A stretch of DNA of 64,000 nucleotides from JAAYLC01 sp035654795 (lineage in GTDB: Bacteria; Bacteroidota; Bacteroidia; Flavobacteriales; Flavobacteriaceae), in contig DASRWC010000019.1 in assembly GCA_035654795.1 (NCBI GenBank), forward strand, positions 20,915-84,914, written 5' to 3'. The notes beneath the pieces were generated by a model. That model ran no database searches, was not told where the DNA came from, and saw nothing but the letters and a program-made list of their open reading frames with translations. Shown here piece by piece: positions 1 through 8,791 of the stretch. Both the position numbers and the translations under genes were made by a program. Position 1 is the first letter of the stretch, and each line of letters begins with the position of its first letter.

Positions 1-733
1 GGTTTTCAGACGATTTTATGATGGCAATTCCAAGAAGGAATAAAAAAAACAGGAGGCTGTATAAATGGTGTTCTGAAAATTCGTCTTTCAAGGCTTCCAG
101 GAAAATGATAATCCCCATCACGCCCCATCCCATACGTTTGGTGGTTTGAATTCCAAGCTGTTGAGGCAAGGTAATCAAGGCCGGAGCATCCTTAGAATAA
201 TCCCGAATCTCAAAAGGGATCATTAATAACACCACAATCAAAAAACGCTGAATAAAAGTTAGAAGATAATCTGACTTGTATAATAAATTCTCTTCGATTT
301 CTAAGGGCAATACCACCGTCACCCCGGCCCACACTAAAGCAACAACAAAAACTTTTATACCTGAAACATTTCTCAAATTCTTATTGCGAATAACCGGAAT
401 GGCATATAAAAAAGTAATAAGCATCAATAAACTGAACGTTACAACCGACAGATATTGAAGTTTAAATAAATAAAGAGAAACCCAAACGATCAAGCTTCCA
501 CCTAAAACAACCAAAAATGAACTCCTCTTTGAATCTAATAAATGCAGAATACCGGCCGGATGCAGCACAAAATTGTACCCAACCATGGCACAAACAAAGA
601 CAAAGACATAAAACCAAAGTGAAAGATGCAACTGAAATTCAAGGGCGGTTATGGCACTAAAAGCAGTAACTGCTATAGAAACATGTATTTGACTTCTGAT
701 ATAAAAATCCAAAAAGCATCGAAAATATTTCAT
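1..733 (-). CDS. polytopic membrane protein, possibly UbiA-like (partial)
   Basis: The minus strand is open from an ATG at 733 to the window edge, so about 244 residues are visible and the C-terminus lies outside. The product is almost wholly hydrophobic, with roughly seven to eight membrane segments. Near residues 185-210 it has FEIRDYSKDAPALITLPQ followed by a QLG turn. The acidic D..D spacing and the following TLP..G resemble the second Asp-rich motif of UbiA prenyltransferases, but the first Asp motif is not obvious. The UbiA relation is therefore tentative. It diverges from gcvP. An in-frame TAA just upstream of 733 supports this start. Confidence 0.6.
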   Translation of the reverse strand, partial: MKYFRCFLDFYIRSQIHVSIAVTAFSAITALEFQLHLSLWFYVFVFVCAMVGYNFVLHPAGILHLLDSKRSSFLVVLGGSLIVWVSLYLFKLQYLSVVTFSLLMLITFLYAIPVIRNKNLRNVSGIKVFVVALVWAGVTVVLPLEIEENLLYKSDYLLTFIQRFLIVVLLMIPFEIRDYSKDAPALITLPQQLGIQTTKRMGWGVMGIIIFLEALKDEFSEHHLYSLLFFLFLLGIAIIKSSEN

Positions 734-832
734 GAAACTAAAGGTAATTTATTCCTTTTTCTCCTTCCTCAAATTTTTCTAAAGAATCCTTCCGATACTG
801 AAAATCACACCTATAAATCGACTTAAAAATCG

Positions 833-840
833 TATTTTTG
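833..840 (+). promoter_or_regulatory. -7 box of gcvP
   Basis: TATTTTTG fits the Bacteroidota -7 consensus TAnnTTTG and is followed by CACCC, an extension also seen upstream of ffh, argS and the 18926 lipoprotein. The 5' leader would be about 85 nt. No glycine aptamer was recognised in it. Confidence 0.6.
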
Positions 841-929
841 CACCCAATCATTTTTCACTTGGTTTGACCGGAAATAATGATGTCAGAAATTGATATAAAC
901 TCCAAAAATCCTAAGAAAGGACAAAACTT

Positions 930-3779
930 ATGAATACTGATTCTTTTGCTTTACGTCATATTGGTCCACGTGAATCGGATCTCACTGAAATGTTAGACAC
1001 TGTCGGTGTTTCATCTATGGATCAATTGATTTATGAAACCGTGCCGGATGATATTTTACTCAAAAAGGCATTGAAACTGGATACTGCCATGAGTGAACAA
1101 GAATATCTTGAACACATCACGGAGCTATCTTCAAAAAATAAAGTTTTCAAAACTTATATTGGCCTAGGTTATCATCAAGCAATAACACCACCGGTGATTC
1201 AACGGAATATTTTTGAAAATCCGGGATGGTACACCGCCTACACTCCTTATCAGGCAGAAATTGCCCAAGGACGATTGGAGGCGTTGTTAAATTTTCAAAC
1301 GGTCATCACTGATCTAACCGGAATGGAATTGGCAAATGCTTCTTTACTTGATGAATCCACTGCAGCTGCTGAGGCTATGGCTCTTCTTTTTGCAGTGAGA
1401 GAAAAAGATAAGAAGAAAAATAATGCTGCCAAATTCTTCGTATCTGAAGAAATTCTTCCCCAGACCTTGTCTGTTTTACAAACTCGTTCTGAGCCTATTG
1501 GTATAGAATTAGTTATCGGCAATCATGAGACCTTCGACTTTGGCGAAGATTATTTTGGAGCACTCCTTCAATATCCGGGAAAAACCGGTAAAGTTTCCAA
1601 TTATAAAGCATTCGTTCAGAAAGCAAATGACTCCGGAATTAAAGTAGCTGTTGCTGCCGATATTCTCAGTTTGGTGATGCTCGAGGCTCCGGGACATTTT
1701 GGAGTGGATGTAGTTGTTGGGACCACCCAACGGTTTGGAATTCCTTTGGGATATGGCGGTCCACATGCTGCTTTTTTTGCTACCAAAGAAGAATATAAAC
1801 GAAACATTCCGGGTAGAATTATCGGTGTTACAAAAGACGCCAATGGCGAGCGAGCGCTTCGTATGGCACTACAGACCCGTGAACAACACATTAAGAGAGA
1901 CAAGGCCACTTCAAACATTTGTACTGCTCAAGTGCTTCTTGCAGTAATGGCAGGGATGTATGCCGTTTATCATGGACCTGAAGGATTGAAATACATTGCA
2001 CAAAAAGTTCATAGAAGTGCCGTAACACTAGCAAAAGAATTGAAGAAACTAGGTTTTGAGCAATTAAATGAAGTTTATTTTGATACCATTCTAGTAAAAA
2101 CAGATGCAAGTAAAATAAAATTTCTAGCCGAAGCCAGAGAGGTCAATTTCTATTATCCAAATGCTGATACGGTTTCCATTTCAATCAACGAGGCCACAAC
2201 CGTAAAAGACCTGAATAAAATACTTGCCATTTTTGCAGATGCCGTAAAAACTGACTTTGTAAAAATCAGCGAATTGGAATCTGCCGATATTATTCCGGAA
2301 GATCTGCGACGACAAACAACTTTCCTTGAACAGGAGGTGTTTAACCGATATCACAGTGAAACCGAGTTGATGCGATACATTAAAAAATTGGAACGCAAAG
2401 ACCTATCTCTAAACCATTCAATGATTTCATTAGGATCTTGCACCATGAAGCTGAATGCCGCTGCCGAAATGTTACCATTGAGCGATCCTATGTGGGGAAA
2501 TATCCACCCATTTGTTCCCGTGGATCAGGCCGAAGGATACCATACGGTTCTTAGAAAATTGGAGAAGCAGTTAAGTGAAATCACAGGATTTGCCGCAACC
2601 TCTCTTCAGCCAAATTCAGGCGCACAAGGTGAGTTTGCAGGACTTATGGTTATTCGGGCCTATCACGAATCTCGTGGAGACCATCACCGAGATATCTGCT
2701 TGATTCCCGCGTCTGCACACGGAACAAACCCTGCCAGTGCAGTTATGGCAGGAATGAAAGTTGTGGTAGTTAAATCCACAGATGAAGGAAATATTGATGT
2801 GGAGGATTTACGCGAAAAAGCGGTCAAACACAAGGATAATCTTTCTTGTATAATGATTACATATCCTTCCACTCACGGGGTATATGAAGCTTCTATTCGC
2901 GAAATAACCGGCATAATTCATGAAAATGGAGGACAAGTTTACATGGACGGAGCTAATATGAATGCTCAAGTGGGATTGACCAATCCCGGAGCTATTGGAG
3001 CCGATGTTTGCCACTTAAACCTTCATAAAACCTTCGCAATTCCTCATGGAGGAGGAGGTCCGGGAGTTGGTCCTATCTGTGTTGCTGAGCAACTAGTACC
3101 TTTCTTACCCGGAAATCCGGTAATAACTACCGGTGGAGACCAAGCAATCACAGCAATTTCCTCTGCACCTTTCGGAAGCTCATTGGTGTGCTTAATTTCT
3201 TATGCATACATCTCCATGTTAGGAGTGAACGGATTGAAAAAAGCGACACAATACGCTATACTAAATGCCAACTATATCAAGGAAAGATTAAGCGGTCATT
3301 ATGAAGTACTTTATACCGGAGAACGAGGACGTGCAGCTCACGAAATGATCATTGATTGTCGTCCTTTTAAAGAAAAAGGAATTGAAGTAGTTGATATTGC
3401 AAAAAGGCTTATGGACTATGGTTTTCATGCACCTACAGTCTCTTTCCCCGTGGCAGGAACATTAATGATTGAGCCTACAGAAAGTGAGAGTAAATATGCA
3501 CTGGATCAGTTTTGTGATGCTATGATTTCTATCCGAAAAGAAATTGCTGCAGCAGTAAAAGATGATCCGAATAGTGCTTTAAAAAATGCACCTCATACGC
3601 TGGCCATGGTAACAGCAGATAAATGGGACTTCCCATACAGCCGACAAGAAGCAGCTTTCCCAATGGACTACCTTCAGGAAAATAAATTCTGGCCGTCTGT
3701 TCGTCGTGTGGACGATGCTTTTGGAGATAGAAATCTCATTTGCACTTGCGATCCTATCGAAGCTTATATGGAAGCATAA
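930..3779 (+). CDS. gcvP: glycine dehydrogenase (decarboxylating), P protein
   Basis: This is the PLP-dependent P protein of the glycine cleavage system. It decarboxylates glycine and passes the aminomethyl group to the lipoyl arm of the H protein in the cytoplasm. The product has 949 residues, the usual length for the single-chain form (E. coli 957). The N-terminal half carries the family start (FALRHIGPRESD) and the C-terminal half the cofactor site. The PLP lysine is in HLNLHKTFAIPHGGGGPG at about residue 700, next to the glycine-rich loop. An AAAGGA stretch 9 nt before the ATG is a rare Shine-Dalgarno-like site here. It is monocistronic, with its own promoter and a strong terminator. No other gcv gene is in the window. 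Confidence 0.98.
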   Translation: MNTDSFALRHIGPRESDLTEMLDTVGVSSMDQLIYETVPDDILLKKALKLDTAMSEQEYLEHITELSSKNKVFKTYIGLGYHQAITPPVIQRNIFENPGWYTAYTPYQAEIAQGRLEALLNFQTVITDLTGMELANASLLDESTAAAEAMALLFAVREKDKKKNNAAKFFVSEEILPQTLSVLQTRSEPIGIELVIGNHETFDFGEDYFGALLQYPGKTGKVSNYKAFVQKANDSGIKVAVAADILSLVMLEAPGHFGVDVVVGTTQRFGIPLGYGGPHAAFFATKEEYKRNIPGRIIGVTKDANGERALRMALQTREQHIKRDKATSNICTAQVLLAVMAGMYAVYHGPEGLKYIAQKVHRSAVTLAKELKKLGFEQLNEVYFDTILVKTDASKIKFLAEAREVNFYYPNADTVSISINEATTVKDLNKILAIFADAVKTDFVKISELESADIIPEDLRRQTTFLEQEVFNRYHSETELMRYIKKLERKDLSLNHSMISLGSCTMKLNAAAEMLPLSDPMWGNIHPFVPVDQAEGYHTVLRKLEKQLSEITGFAATSLQPNSGAQGEFAGLMVIRAYHESRGDHHRDICLIPASAHGTNPASAVMAGMKVVVVKSTDEGNIDVEDLREKAVKHKDNLSCIMITYPSTHGVYEASIREITGIIHENGGQVYMDGANMNAQVGLTNPGAIGADVCHLNLHKTFAIPHGGGGPGVGPICVAEQLVPFLPGNPVITTGGDQAITAISSAPFGSSLVCLISYAYISMLGVNGLKKATQYAILNANYIKERLSGHYEVLYTGERGRAAHEMIIDCRPFKEKGIEVVDIAKRLMDYGFHAPTVSFPVAGTLMIEPTESESKYALDQFCDAMISIRKEIAAAVKDDPNSALKNAPHTLAMVTADKWDFPYSRQEAAFPMDYLQENKFWPSVRRVDDAFGDRNLICTCDPIEAYMEA

Positions 3780-3798
3780 TTTAAAAATCTCCTATAAA

Positions 3799-3842
3799 AT
3801 AACTCGGTCCGTCTTTCAAGTTTAGACGAACCGAGTTTTTTG
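3799..3842 (+). terminator. terminator of gcvP
   Basis: The 14-nt arms at 3801-3814 and 3824-3837 pair with one C/A mismatch around a 9-nt loop, followed by a T run. Confidence 0.85.
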
Positions 3843-3960
3843 TTGTAGTAGTTTGGAATATAAACGCTGCCTTTTTTTACGTATGAAGGGAAATAATATA
3901 CATTAAGAAGAAAGAACGTACCCACAAAAATCAGATCCAAATCTTTAAACTAATGAACAT

Positions 3961-3998
3961 AAAAAACCTCTCCCGTTAAAAATTAGGAGAGGTTTTTA
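3961..3998 (-). terminator. terminator of secDF (bidirectional)
   Basis: CCTCTCC at 3967-3973 pairs with GGAGAGG at 3986-3992. A and T runs flank it, so it can stop transcription both ways. The stretch between the two terminators holds no gene. Confidence 0.8.
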
Positions 3999-4018
3999 TT
4001 TAAAGAAGTTCGTTAGGC

Positions 4019-7000
4019 TTATGACTCAAGCACAGGCTCTTCCTCTTTCTTTTTCAAAAATTCATCAAGATTCTTTCCTTTTGCCGTGTCATACATAATC
4101 GGCGTAGCAACAAAGATTGAAGAATATGTTCCTGCCACGATACCAACAATAATTGCGAAAAGTAATCCTCGAATAGATTCTGCACCGAAGAAGAACATAC
4201 ATAACAATACGATCAATGTAGTGAAAGAGGTGTTTAACGTTCTTCCCAGAGTGCTGTTCAGTGCAAGGTTAATGGTTCTACCCATTTTCCAATTAGGATG
4301 ATCTGCAAAATATTCACGAATCCTGTCAAAAATAATAACGGTATCGTTTACTGAATATCCTACTACCGTCAGAATCGCAGCGATAAAGGATTGGTCAATT
4401 TCCATATTAAACGGCATAAAGCTATAGGTCAATGAGAATATTCCCATCACCAGGATAACGTCGTGGATAATGGATACAACTGCTCCAAGTCCAAATTGCC
4501 ATTTTCTGAAACGCAATAGAATGTAGAGGAACATCGCAGCCATTGCACCAAGAACCGCCCAAAGAGAATCTCGTTTAATGTTATCTGCAATAGTTGGACT
4601 CACTTTATAAGATTCCATTTTTCCGATAGTTTTTCCGGCTCGGTCTTCCGAAAACCGCTCAAAAGTCATGTCAGACGGATAATAAGACGCAAGAGATTCG
4701 AAGAGCATTTTCTCGATTTCTTCGTCAACCTCCGTTCCGGTTTCCTCGACCTTATATTTTGTGGTGATTTTTAACTGATTATTTCCTCCATAGGTTTTAG
4801 CCTCAGCACTTCCAAAAGTCTCAATCAAGTTGTTTTGAACTTCGTTGGAATTTACGTCCTGAGCAAATCGGACGGTGTAAGTTCTACCTCCTACGAAATC
4901 CACACCTTGATTAAGACCTACTGTAGCTAAAGAGATGATGCTCACTAACATCAAAATTCCCGAGAAGATGTAGGCAATCTTACGTTTCGCAAGGAATTGG
5001 ATATTTACGTTTCTGAACATATTCTTTGAGAATCCGGTAGCACATGGAAGTGATCTTCCTTTTTCACAGTAGGACTCAATGAATAATCTTGTAATAAAAA
5101 TTGCCGTAAATAAAGATGTTGCAATACCAATTAATAATGTAGTAGCAAACCCTTGAATAGGACCGGTTCCAAAAATCAAAAGAATAAATCCGGTAAGTGC
5201 CGTGGTGATGTTGGCATCAAGAATAGAAGAAAGCGCGTTTGAAAATCCGTCCTTATTGGCATCTTTTTGCGATTTTCCTTTAGCAAGTTCCTCACGTATC
5301 CTTTCAAAAATCAGTACGTTGGCATCCACCGCCATACCAATAGTTAAAACGATACCCGCGATACCGGGAAGTGAAAGTACTGCTCCAATTCCGGCAAGAA
5401 TTCCGAAAATGAAAAGAATATTTGCCACAAGAGCGATGTCTGCAAATAATCCTGCTCTTCCATAATAAAGAATCATCCAGAATACCACACCTACAAAGGC
5501 AATAATAAACGAAATCATTCCACTATTGATTGCTTCCTGTCCCAAAGTTGGTCCTACTACTTCAGCTTGCACTATCTCTGCTGAAGCAGGAAGTTTTCCT
5601 GCACGCAATACGTTTGCCAAATCCTGACCTTCTTTTACGGTAAAGTCTCCGGAAATCTGGCTTCGTCCGCCCGAAATTGCCCCAGTGGTAACTCCGGGTG
5701 CTGAGTAAACAATGTCATCTAGAACTATAGCAATTTGGCTTCCGTTTTGATAGGCCTCACCAGTCATTTGCTCCCAAATTTTGGCACCACGACCGTTCAT
5801 TTGCATAGAAACGACCACACGACTCATTTGGTCATACTCTTGACTCGCATCGGTTACTACCGAACCTCCTAGTGGCGGCGTATTGTCTCGATTTCCTTTT
5901 AATGCGTAAAGTGAAGTAGTTTCTTCTCCTCTTCGTTGTTTGTCTGAAACAGGAAGTCCCCATACAAATTTTGCGAATCGCAATTCTGCCGGAAGTAGAG
6001 AACGTATTTGAGGATTTCTCAAATAGCTGTTAATTTCAGCAGTATCCTTCAATCTGAAATTAGCTATTACAGGGCCACCTTGATATCCGGGAGACACCAT
6101 TTTTGCGAGAATGGGATGTGCGGTATCATCTTCCATATCTCCTTTTTCAACATCCTCACCTCCTAAAAGTTTACTGATGTCGTCTTCTTCAGTATCTGTT
6201 TCAGCCACTTCTTCACCTTCCGGAGTTTCAACAACATCCTCGGTAACTTCTGTTTCTGTTTTTGTTTCTACTTTTTTTCCGGATTTTGCCATAGCAATTT
6301 CACCGGCCTTTTCGTCAGCTGCTTGAAGGAAACCGGCTATTTCTTCAAATTTATAAACGTCCCAGAATTCTAACTGAGCGGTACTTTGAAGAAGTTTCTT
6401 AACACGGTCCACATCCTTCGCTCCGGGAAGTTCTACAAGAATTCTACCTGATTTCCCTAGACGTTGAATATTGGGCTGTGTAACTCCAAATTTGTCAATA
6501 CGCTTTCTCAATACCTCAAAGGCAGAAGTAATCGACTCATCAATTTTTCTCTCAATGATTGGTTTTACCTGAGAGTTGGTCATGTTTGGATTGATGTTGT
6601 CTTCCAGATTTTTATTAAAGAAAATATCAGGCGACGCCAAGTTATTTTCTCCCGGAAGTTCGTCAAATGCTCTAAAAAACGACTCAAGATAAGTTTCTTG
6701 CGAAGTTTTTTGAAGTTCTGTAGCACGCTCTAGAGCTTGGTTAAAGGCCGGATCTTTAGTATTGTTGGCAAGATTCCGAAGAATGTCTTTCACGGAAACT
6801 TCAAGAATTACGTTAATCCCTCCTTTAAGGTCAAGACCTTTGTTTAATTCTTTTTCTGTAGCAGTATTATAATCGATTCCCAAGAATACGGGTTCATGCC
6901 CTAGAGAATCCAGATAACGGGCTTCTGCAGCCTCGCGTTTTTCGGGTTGGTCTGCCGGATATTTACTCTCGGCAAAAGACCGAGCGTCTCGTTCTACTTT

Positions 7001-7087
7001 GTTGGCAACAAATGTAAAGGAGAGCTGATAGATACTTACCAAACCGAACAACACGGCAAACGTGGTAATAAGTCCTTTGTTTTGCAT
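4019..7087 (-). CDS. secDF: fused protein translocase SecDF
   Basis: SecD and SecF form an RND-type accessory complex in the inner membrane. It uses the proton gradient to help SecYEG release exported proteins. Here both are one 1022-residue chain, as is common in Bacteroidota. Order: N-terminal membrane helix (residues 5-27), large periplasmic P1 domain, SecD membrane block with GMAVDANVLIFERIREEL, then the SecF half starting near residue 690 with its own motif VGYSVNDTVIIFDRIREYF. An unusual insertion rich in Glu, Thr and Asp, with KLLGGEDVEKGDMEDD at its end, interrupts the P1 region near residues 265-320. The start matches a conserved N-terminus and lies about 40 nt after a TATATTTG box. 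Confidence 0.97.
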   Translation of the reverse strand: MQNKGLITTFAVLFGLVSIYQLSFTFVANKVERDARSFAESKYPADQPEKREAAEARYLDSLGHEPVFLGIDYNTATEKELNKGLDLKGGINVILEVSVKDILRNLANNTKDPAFNQALERATELQKTSQETYLESFFRAFDELPGENNLASPDIFFNKNLEDNINPNMTNSQVKPIIERKIDESITSAFEVLRKRIDKFGVTQPNIQRLGKSGRILVELPGAKDVDRVKKLLQSTAQLEFWDVYKFEEIAGFLQAADEKAGEIAMAKSGKKVETKTETEVTEDVVETPEGEEVAETDTEEDDISKLLGGEDVEKGDMEDDTAHPILAKMVSPGYQGGPVIANFRLKDTAEINSYLRNPQIRSLLPAELRFAKFVWGLPVSDKQRRGEETTSLYALKGNRDNTPPLGGSVVTDASQEYDQMSRVVVSMQMNGRGAKIWEQMTGEAYQNGSQIAIVLDDIVYSAPGVTTGAISGGRSQISGDFTVKEGQDLANVLRAGKLPASAEIVQAEVVGPTLGQEAINSGMISFIIAFVGVVFWMILYYGRAGLFADIALVANILFIFGILAGIGAVLSLPGIAGIVLTIGMAVDANVLIFERIREELAKGKSQKDANKDGFSNALSSILDANITTALTGFILLIFGTGPIQGFATTLLIGIATSLFTAIFITRLFIESYCEKGRSLPCATGFSKNMFRNVNIQFLAKRKIAYIFSGILMLVSIISLATVGLNQGVDFVGGRTYTVRFAQDVNSNEVQNNLIETFGSAEAKTYGGNNQLKITTKYKVEETGTEVDEEIEKMLFESLASYYPSDMTFERFSEDRAGKTIGKMESYKVSPTIADNIKRDSLWAVLGAMAAMFLYILLRFRKWQFGLGAVVSIIHDVILVMGIFSLTYSFMPFNMEIDQSFIAAILTVVGYSVNDTVIIFDRIREYFADHPNWKMGRTINLALNSTLGRTLNTSFTTLIVLLCMFFFGAESIRGLLFAIIVGIVAGTYSSIFVATPIMYDTAKGKNLDEFLKKKEEEPVLES

Positions 7088-7126
7088 TAGTTATAAATTA
7101 ATTTTTGGTCAGATTTTTAAAAGGCG

Positions 7127-7134
7127 CAAATATA
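7127..7134 (-). promoter_or_regulatory. -7 box of secDF
   Basis: Read on the minus strand it is TATATTTG followed by CGCC, a full match to TAnnTTTG. Confidence 0.6.
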
Positions 7135-7214
7135 TGTTTTGCGGTCTTATCTGACAATTTTGATGGATAATATATTGAATGAAGTGTGAGGAAAACCTCT
7201 TATAAAAGAATCAA

Positions 7215-7808
7215 TTATGCCCAAGGCCCTGCCCTGACTTCAGGAAAAGCATAATAAACCGATTCGTGAGTATGAACCGGAAGAATAAAAGTGACATTTT
7301 CAATTTTCGGAACAGGAAGAATCCACTTTTCAACCAAGGTCGCAAACACTAAAGGAAGTTTAGGTTTTACATATTGGTCAGGCACAGATTTCACCTCCAC
7401 CAAAATTCCTTGAAGCGAATTTTCAAAGAGGTCACTATCTTGAATCTTAACTATTTCGAGTTTGTAGGAATGTTTTTCATTCGGAATTTGTGTGGGAATA
7501 CCGGAAGGCAAATTGGGTACTGCTACCCCATCTTTCAGCAAATCTTTTATGTGATAGACTTCAAGAGAACTGAAATATAGAATTTTGAAAACACCCTTCT
7601 CAGTTTGAATAACTTGAACTTGGGTAATCCCGATGTCATTTAAACGACGGGTGATGTTTTGGATGAGTTCCGAAGCTCCTGATTCACCCGGTAAATTTTC
7701 TTGAAATTCCAGCACAATCTCCTGATTCGGACTGTTTGCAGGATGCTCCATCCGTCCGCCTAAAACAAGCAGAAAAAATAATGCAGATATGTGCCAAAAA
7801 AATTTCAC
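7215..7808 (-). CDS. hypothetical exported protein
   Basis: The product has 197 residues and I do not recognise the family. It has a hydrophobic N-terminal segment (residues 3-17) compatible with a signal sequence and no membrane segment after it. The body is mixed alpha/beta. A segment at 45-70 (ELIQNITRRLNDIGITQVQV) resembles the small ferredoxin-like repeats found in SecD-type periplasmic domains. That is weak evidence, though the gene lies directly behind secDF on the same strand. The start codon is GTG, only 4 nt after a perfect -7 box (7813-7820, TATCTTTG on the minus strand), so the message is predicted to be leaderless. Confidence 0.7.
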   Translation of the reverse strand: MKFFWHISALFFLLVLGGRMEHPANSPNQEIVLEFQENLPGESGASELIQNITRRLNDIGITQVQVIQTEKGVFKILYFSSLEVYHIKDLLKDGVAVPNLPSGIPTQIPNEKHSYKLEIVKIQDSDLFENSLQGILVEVKSVPDQYVKPKLPLVFATLVEKWILPVPKIENVTFILPVHTHESVYYAFPEVRAGPWA

Positions 7809-7866
7809 GCGCCAAAGATAGGAAAATCTTGAAATTGAAGGAAGTCATTGAAATTTGTCCTAATAA

Positions 7867-7894
7867 AAAAAGACCGTATCACTACAGTCTTTTT
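7867..7894 (-). terminator. weak terminator of the copper-type operon
   Basis: AAAAAGAC and GTCTTTTT form an 8-bp stem around a 12-nt loop, mostly A-T, just downstream of the lipoprotein gene. Confidence 0.5.
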
Positions 7895-7942
7895 CTAAAA
7901 CTTCCTTAACTCATTGAAGCTCTGCCCTTTTATAAAAAAGTT

Positions 7943-8779
7943 CTAAAATTCTATTTCAAAATACAAACTACTCTGCTGATGCGAATCTGTCACATCTTCG
8001 CCTTTAATCACATCACCATAATTATTGTTGAGTTTCATATTTATCCTCCAGAAACCTGTCATGGTCAGAGATAATTTTCCTTTATAAGTCTTGGAAACTG
8101 AATCATAACGCAAATCTTCATTGTTGGGTGAAGAATGGTTTCCCATAGACGGCATTCGAGGGTCAATGTTTATGGAGAAATCTTGAACAACACTAAAATT
8201 CATCATATCGTCCATCTTATAAAGCGACGCCTCCATATTATTTATGGCTACCTTGGGAGCTTTGGGTTCTTTTAAAGCAAGAACATAACGAACCTCATCA
8301 CTTCCGGTGAAACTCTGCACCTTCACATCTCTCAAGGGATTGGTTACTGCTATTTTTTCTATGAGTTCATAAGTTGTTCCATCTATAATATATGAGAGAT
8401 GAAGTTCCCAAAAATGATGTTCATCACCCGCCATTTGAAACACTATGAAACCTTTGTATAAATTGTTTTCAACATAAAGATTTCCGTGCGGCGCCCCGTG
8501 AACCATACTGCCCATTTGCATCACAGGCTCCCATTGCGCATTCACGTCTGTGCGCGAAACATTATTAGACTTATCTAAAAATCGAAGGTACAACTCATTG
8601 TAACCTGTTTCGATTCGTTGATTTTCTGAATACACTTCAATAACATGCGTATCACGGTCAAAAGTGTAAATTTTATTGAGCTCTAATGCCGGATTTGTAT
8701 TGTTTTCTCCTTCATCTTTGGAGCAGCTTGTAATGATAAACCCGATTAATAATAAGCTGATGATATATTTTAAGTTCAT
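7943..8779 (-). CDS. Met/His-bearing lipoprotein of a copper-type TonB operon
   Basis: The 278-residue product starts with a lipoprotein signal whose lipobox cysteine is C19 (FIITSC), so it is probably anchored in the outer membrane or surface exposed. Residues 87-98 read MQMGSMVHGAPH, a cluster of three Met and two His, and more His residues follow in GDEHHFWELHL. Such clusters are typical of copper ligands in periplasmic YtkA/FixH-like and CopC-like folds, and a YtkA-like relation is my best guess. It is the last gene of the operon, 12 bp after the TonB receptor, which suggests it captures metal for or from that receptor. Function is inferred from context and ligand composition. Confidence 0.7.
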   Translation of the reverse strand: MNLKYIISLLLIGFIITSCSKDEGENNTNPALELNKIYTFDRDTHVIEVYSENQRIETGYNELYLRFLDKSNNVSRTDVNAQWEPVMQMGSMVHGAPHGNLYVENNLYKGFIVFQMAGDEHHFWELHLSYIIDGTTYELIEKIAVTNPLRDVKVQSFTGSDEVRYVLALKEPKAPKVAINNMEASLYKMDDMMNFSVVQDFSINIDPRMPSMGNHSSPNNEDLRYDSVSKTYKGKLSLTMTGFWRINMKLNNNYGDVIKGEDVTDSHQQSSLYFEIEF

Positions 8780-8791
8780 TTGTATTTGATT

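Noticed and set aside
840..929. Glycine riboswitch in the gcvP leader
   Set aside because: The leader is short and A-rich and lacks the paired aptamer architecture and conserved motifs of glycine riboswitches.
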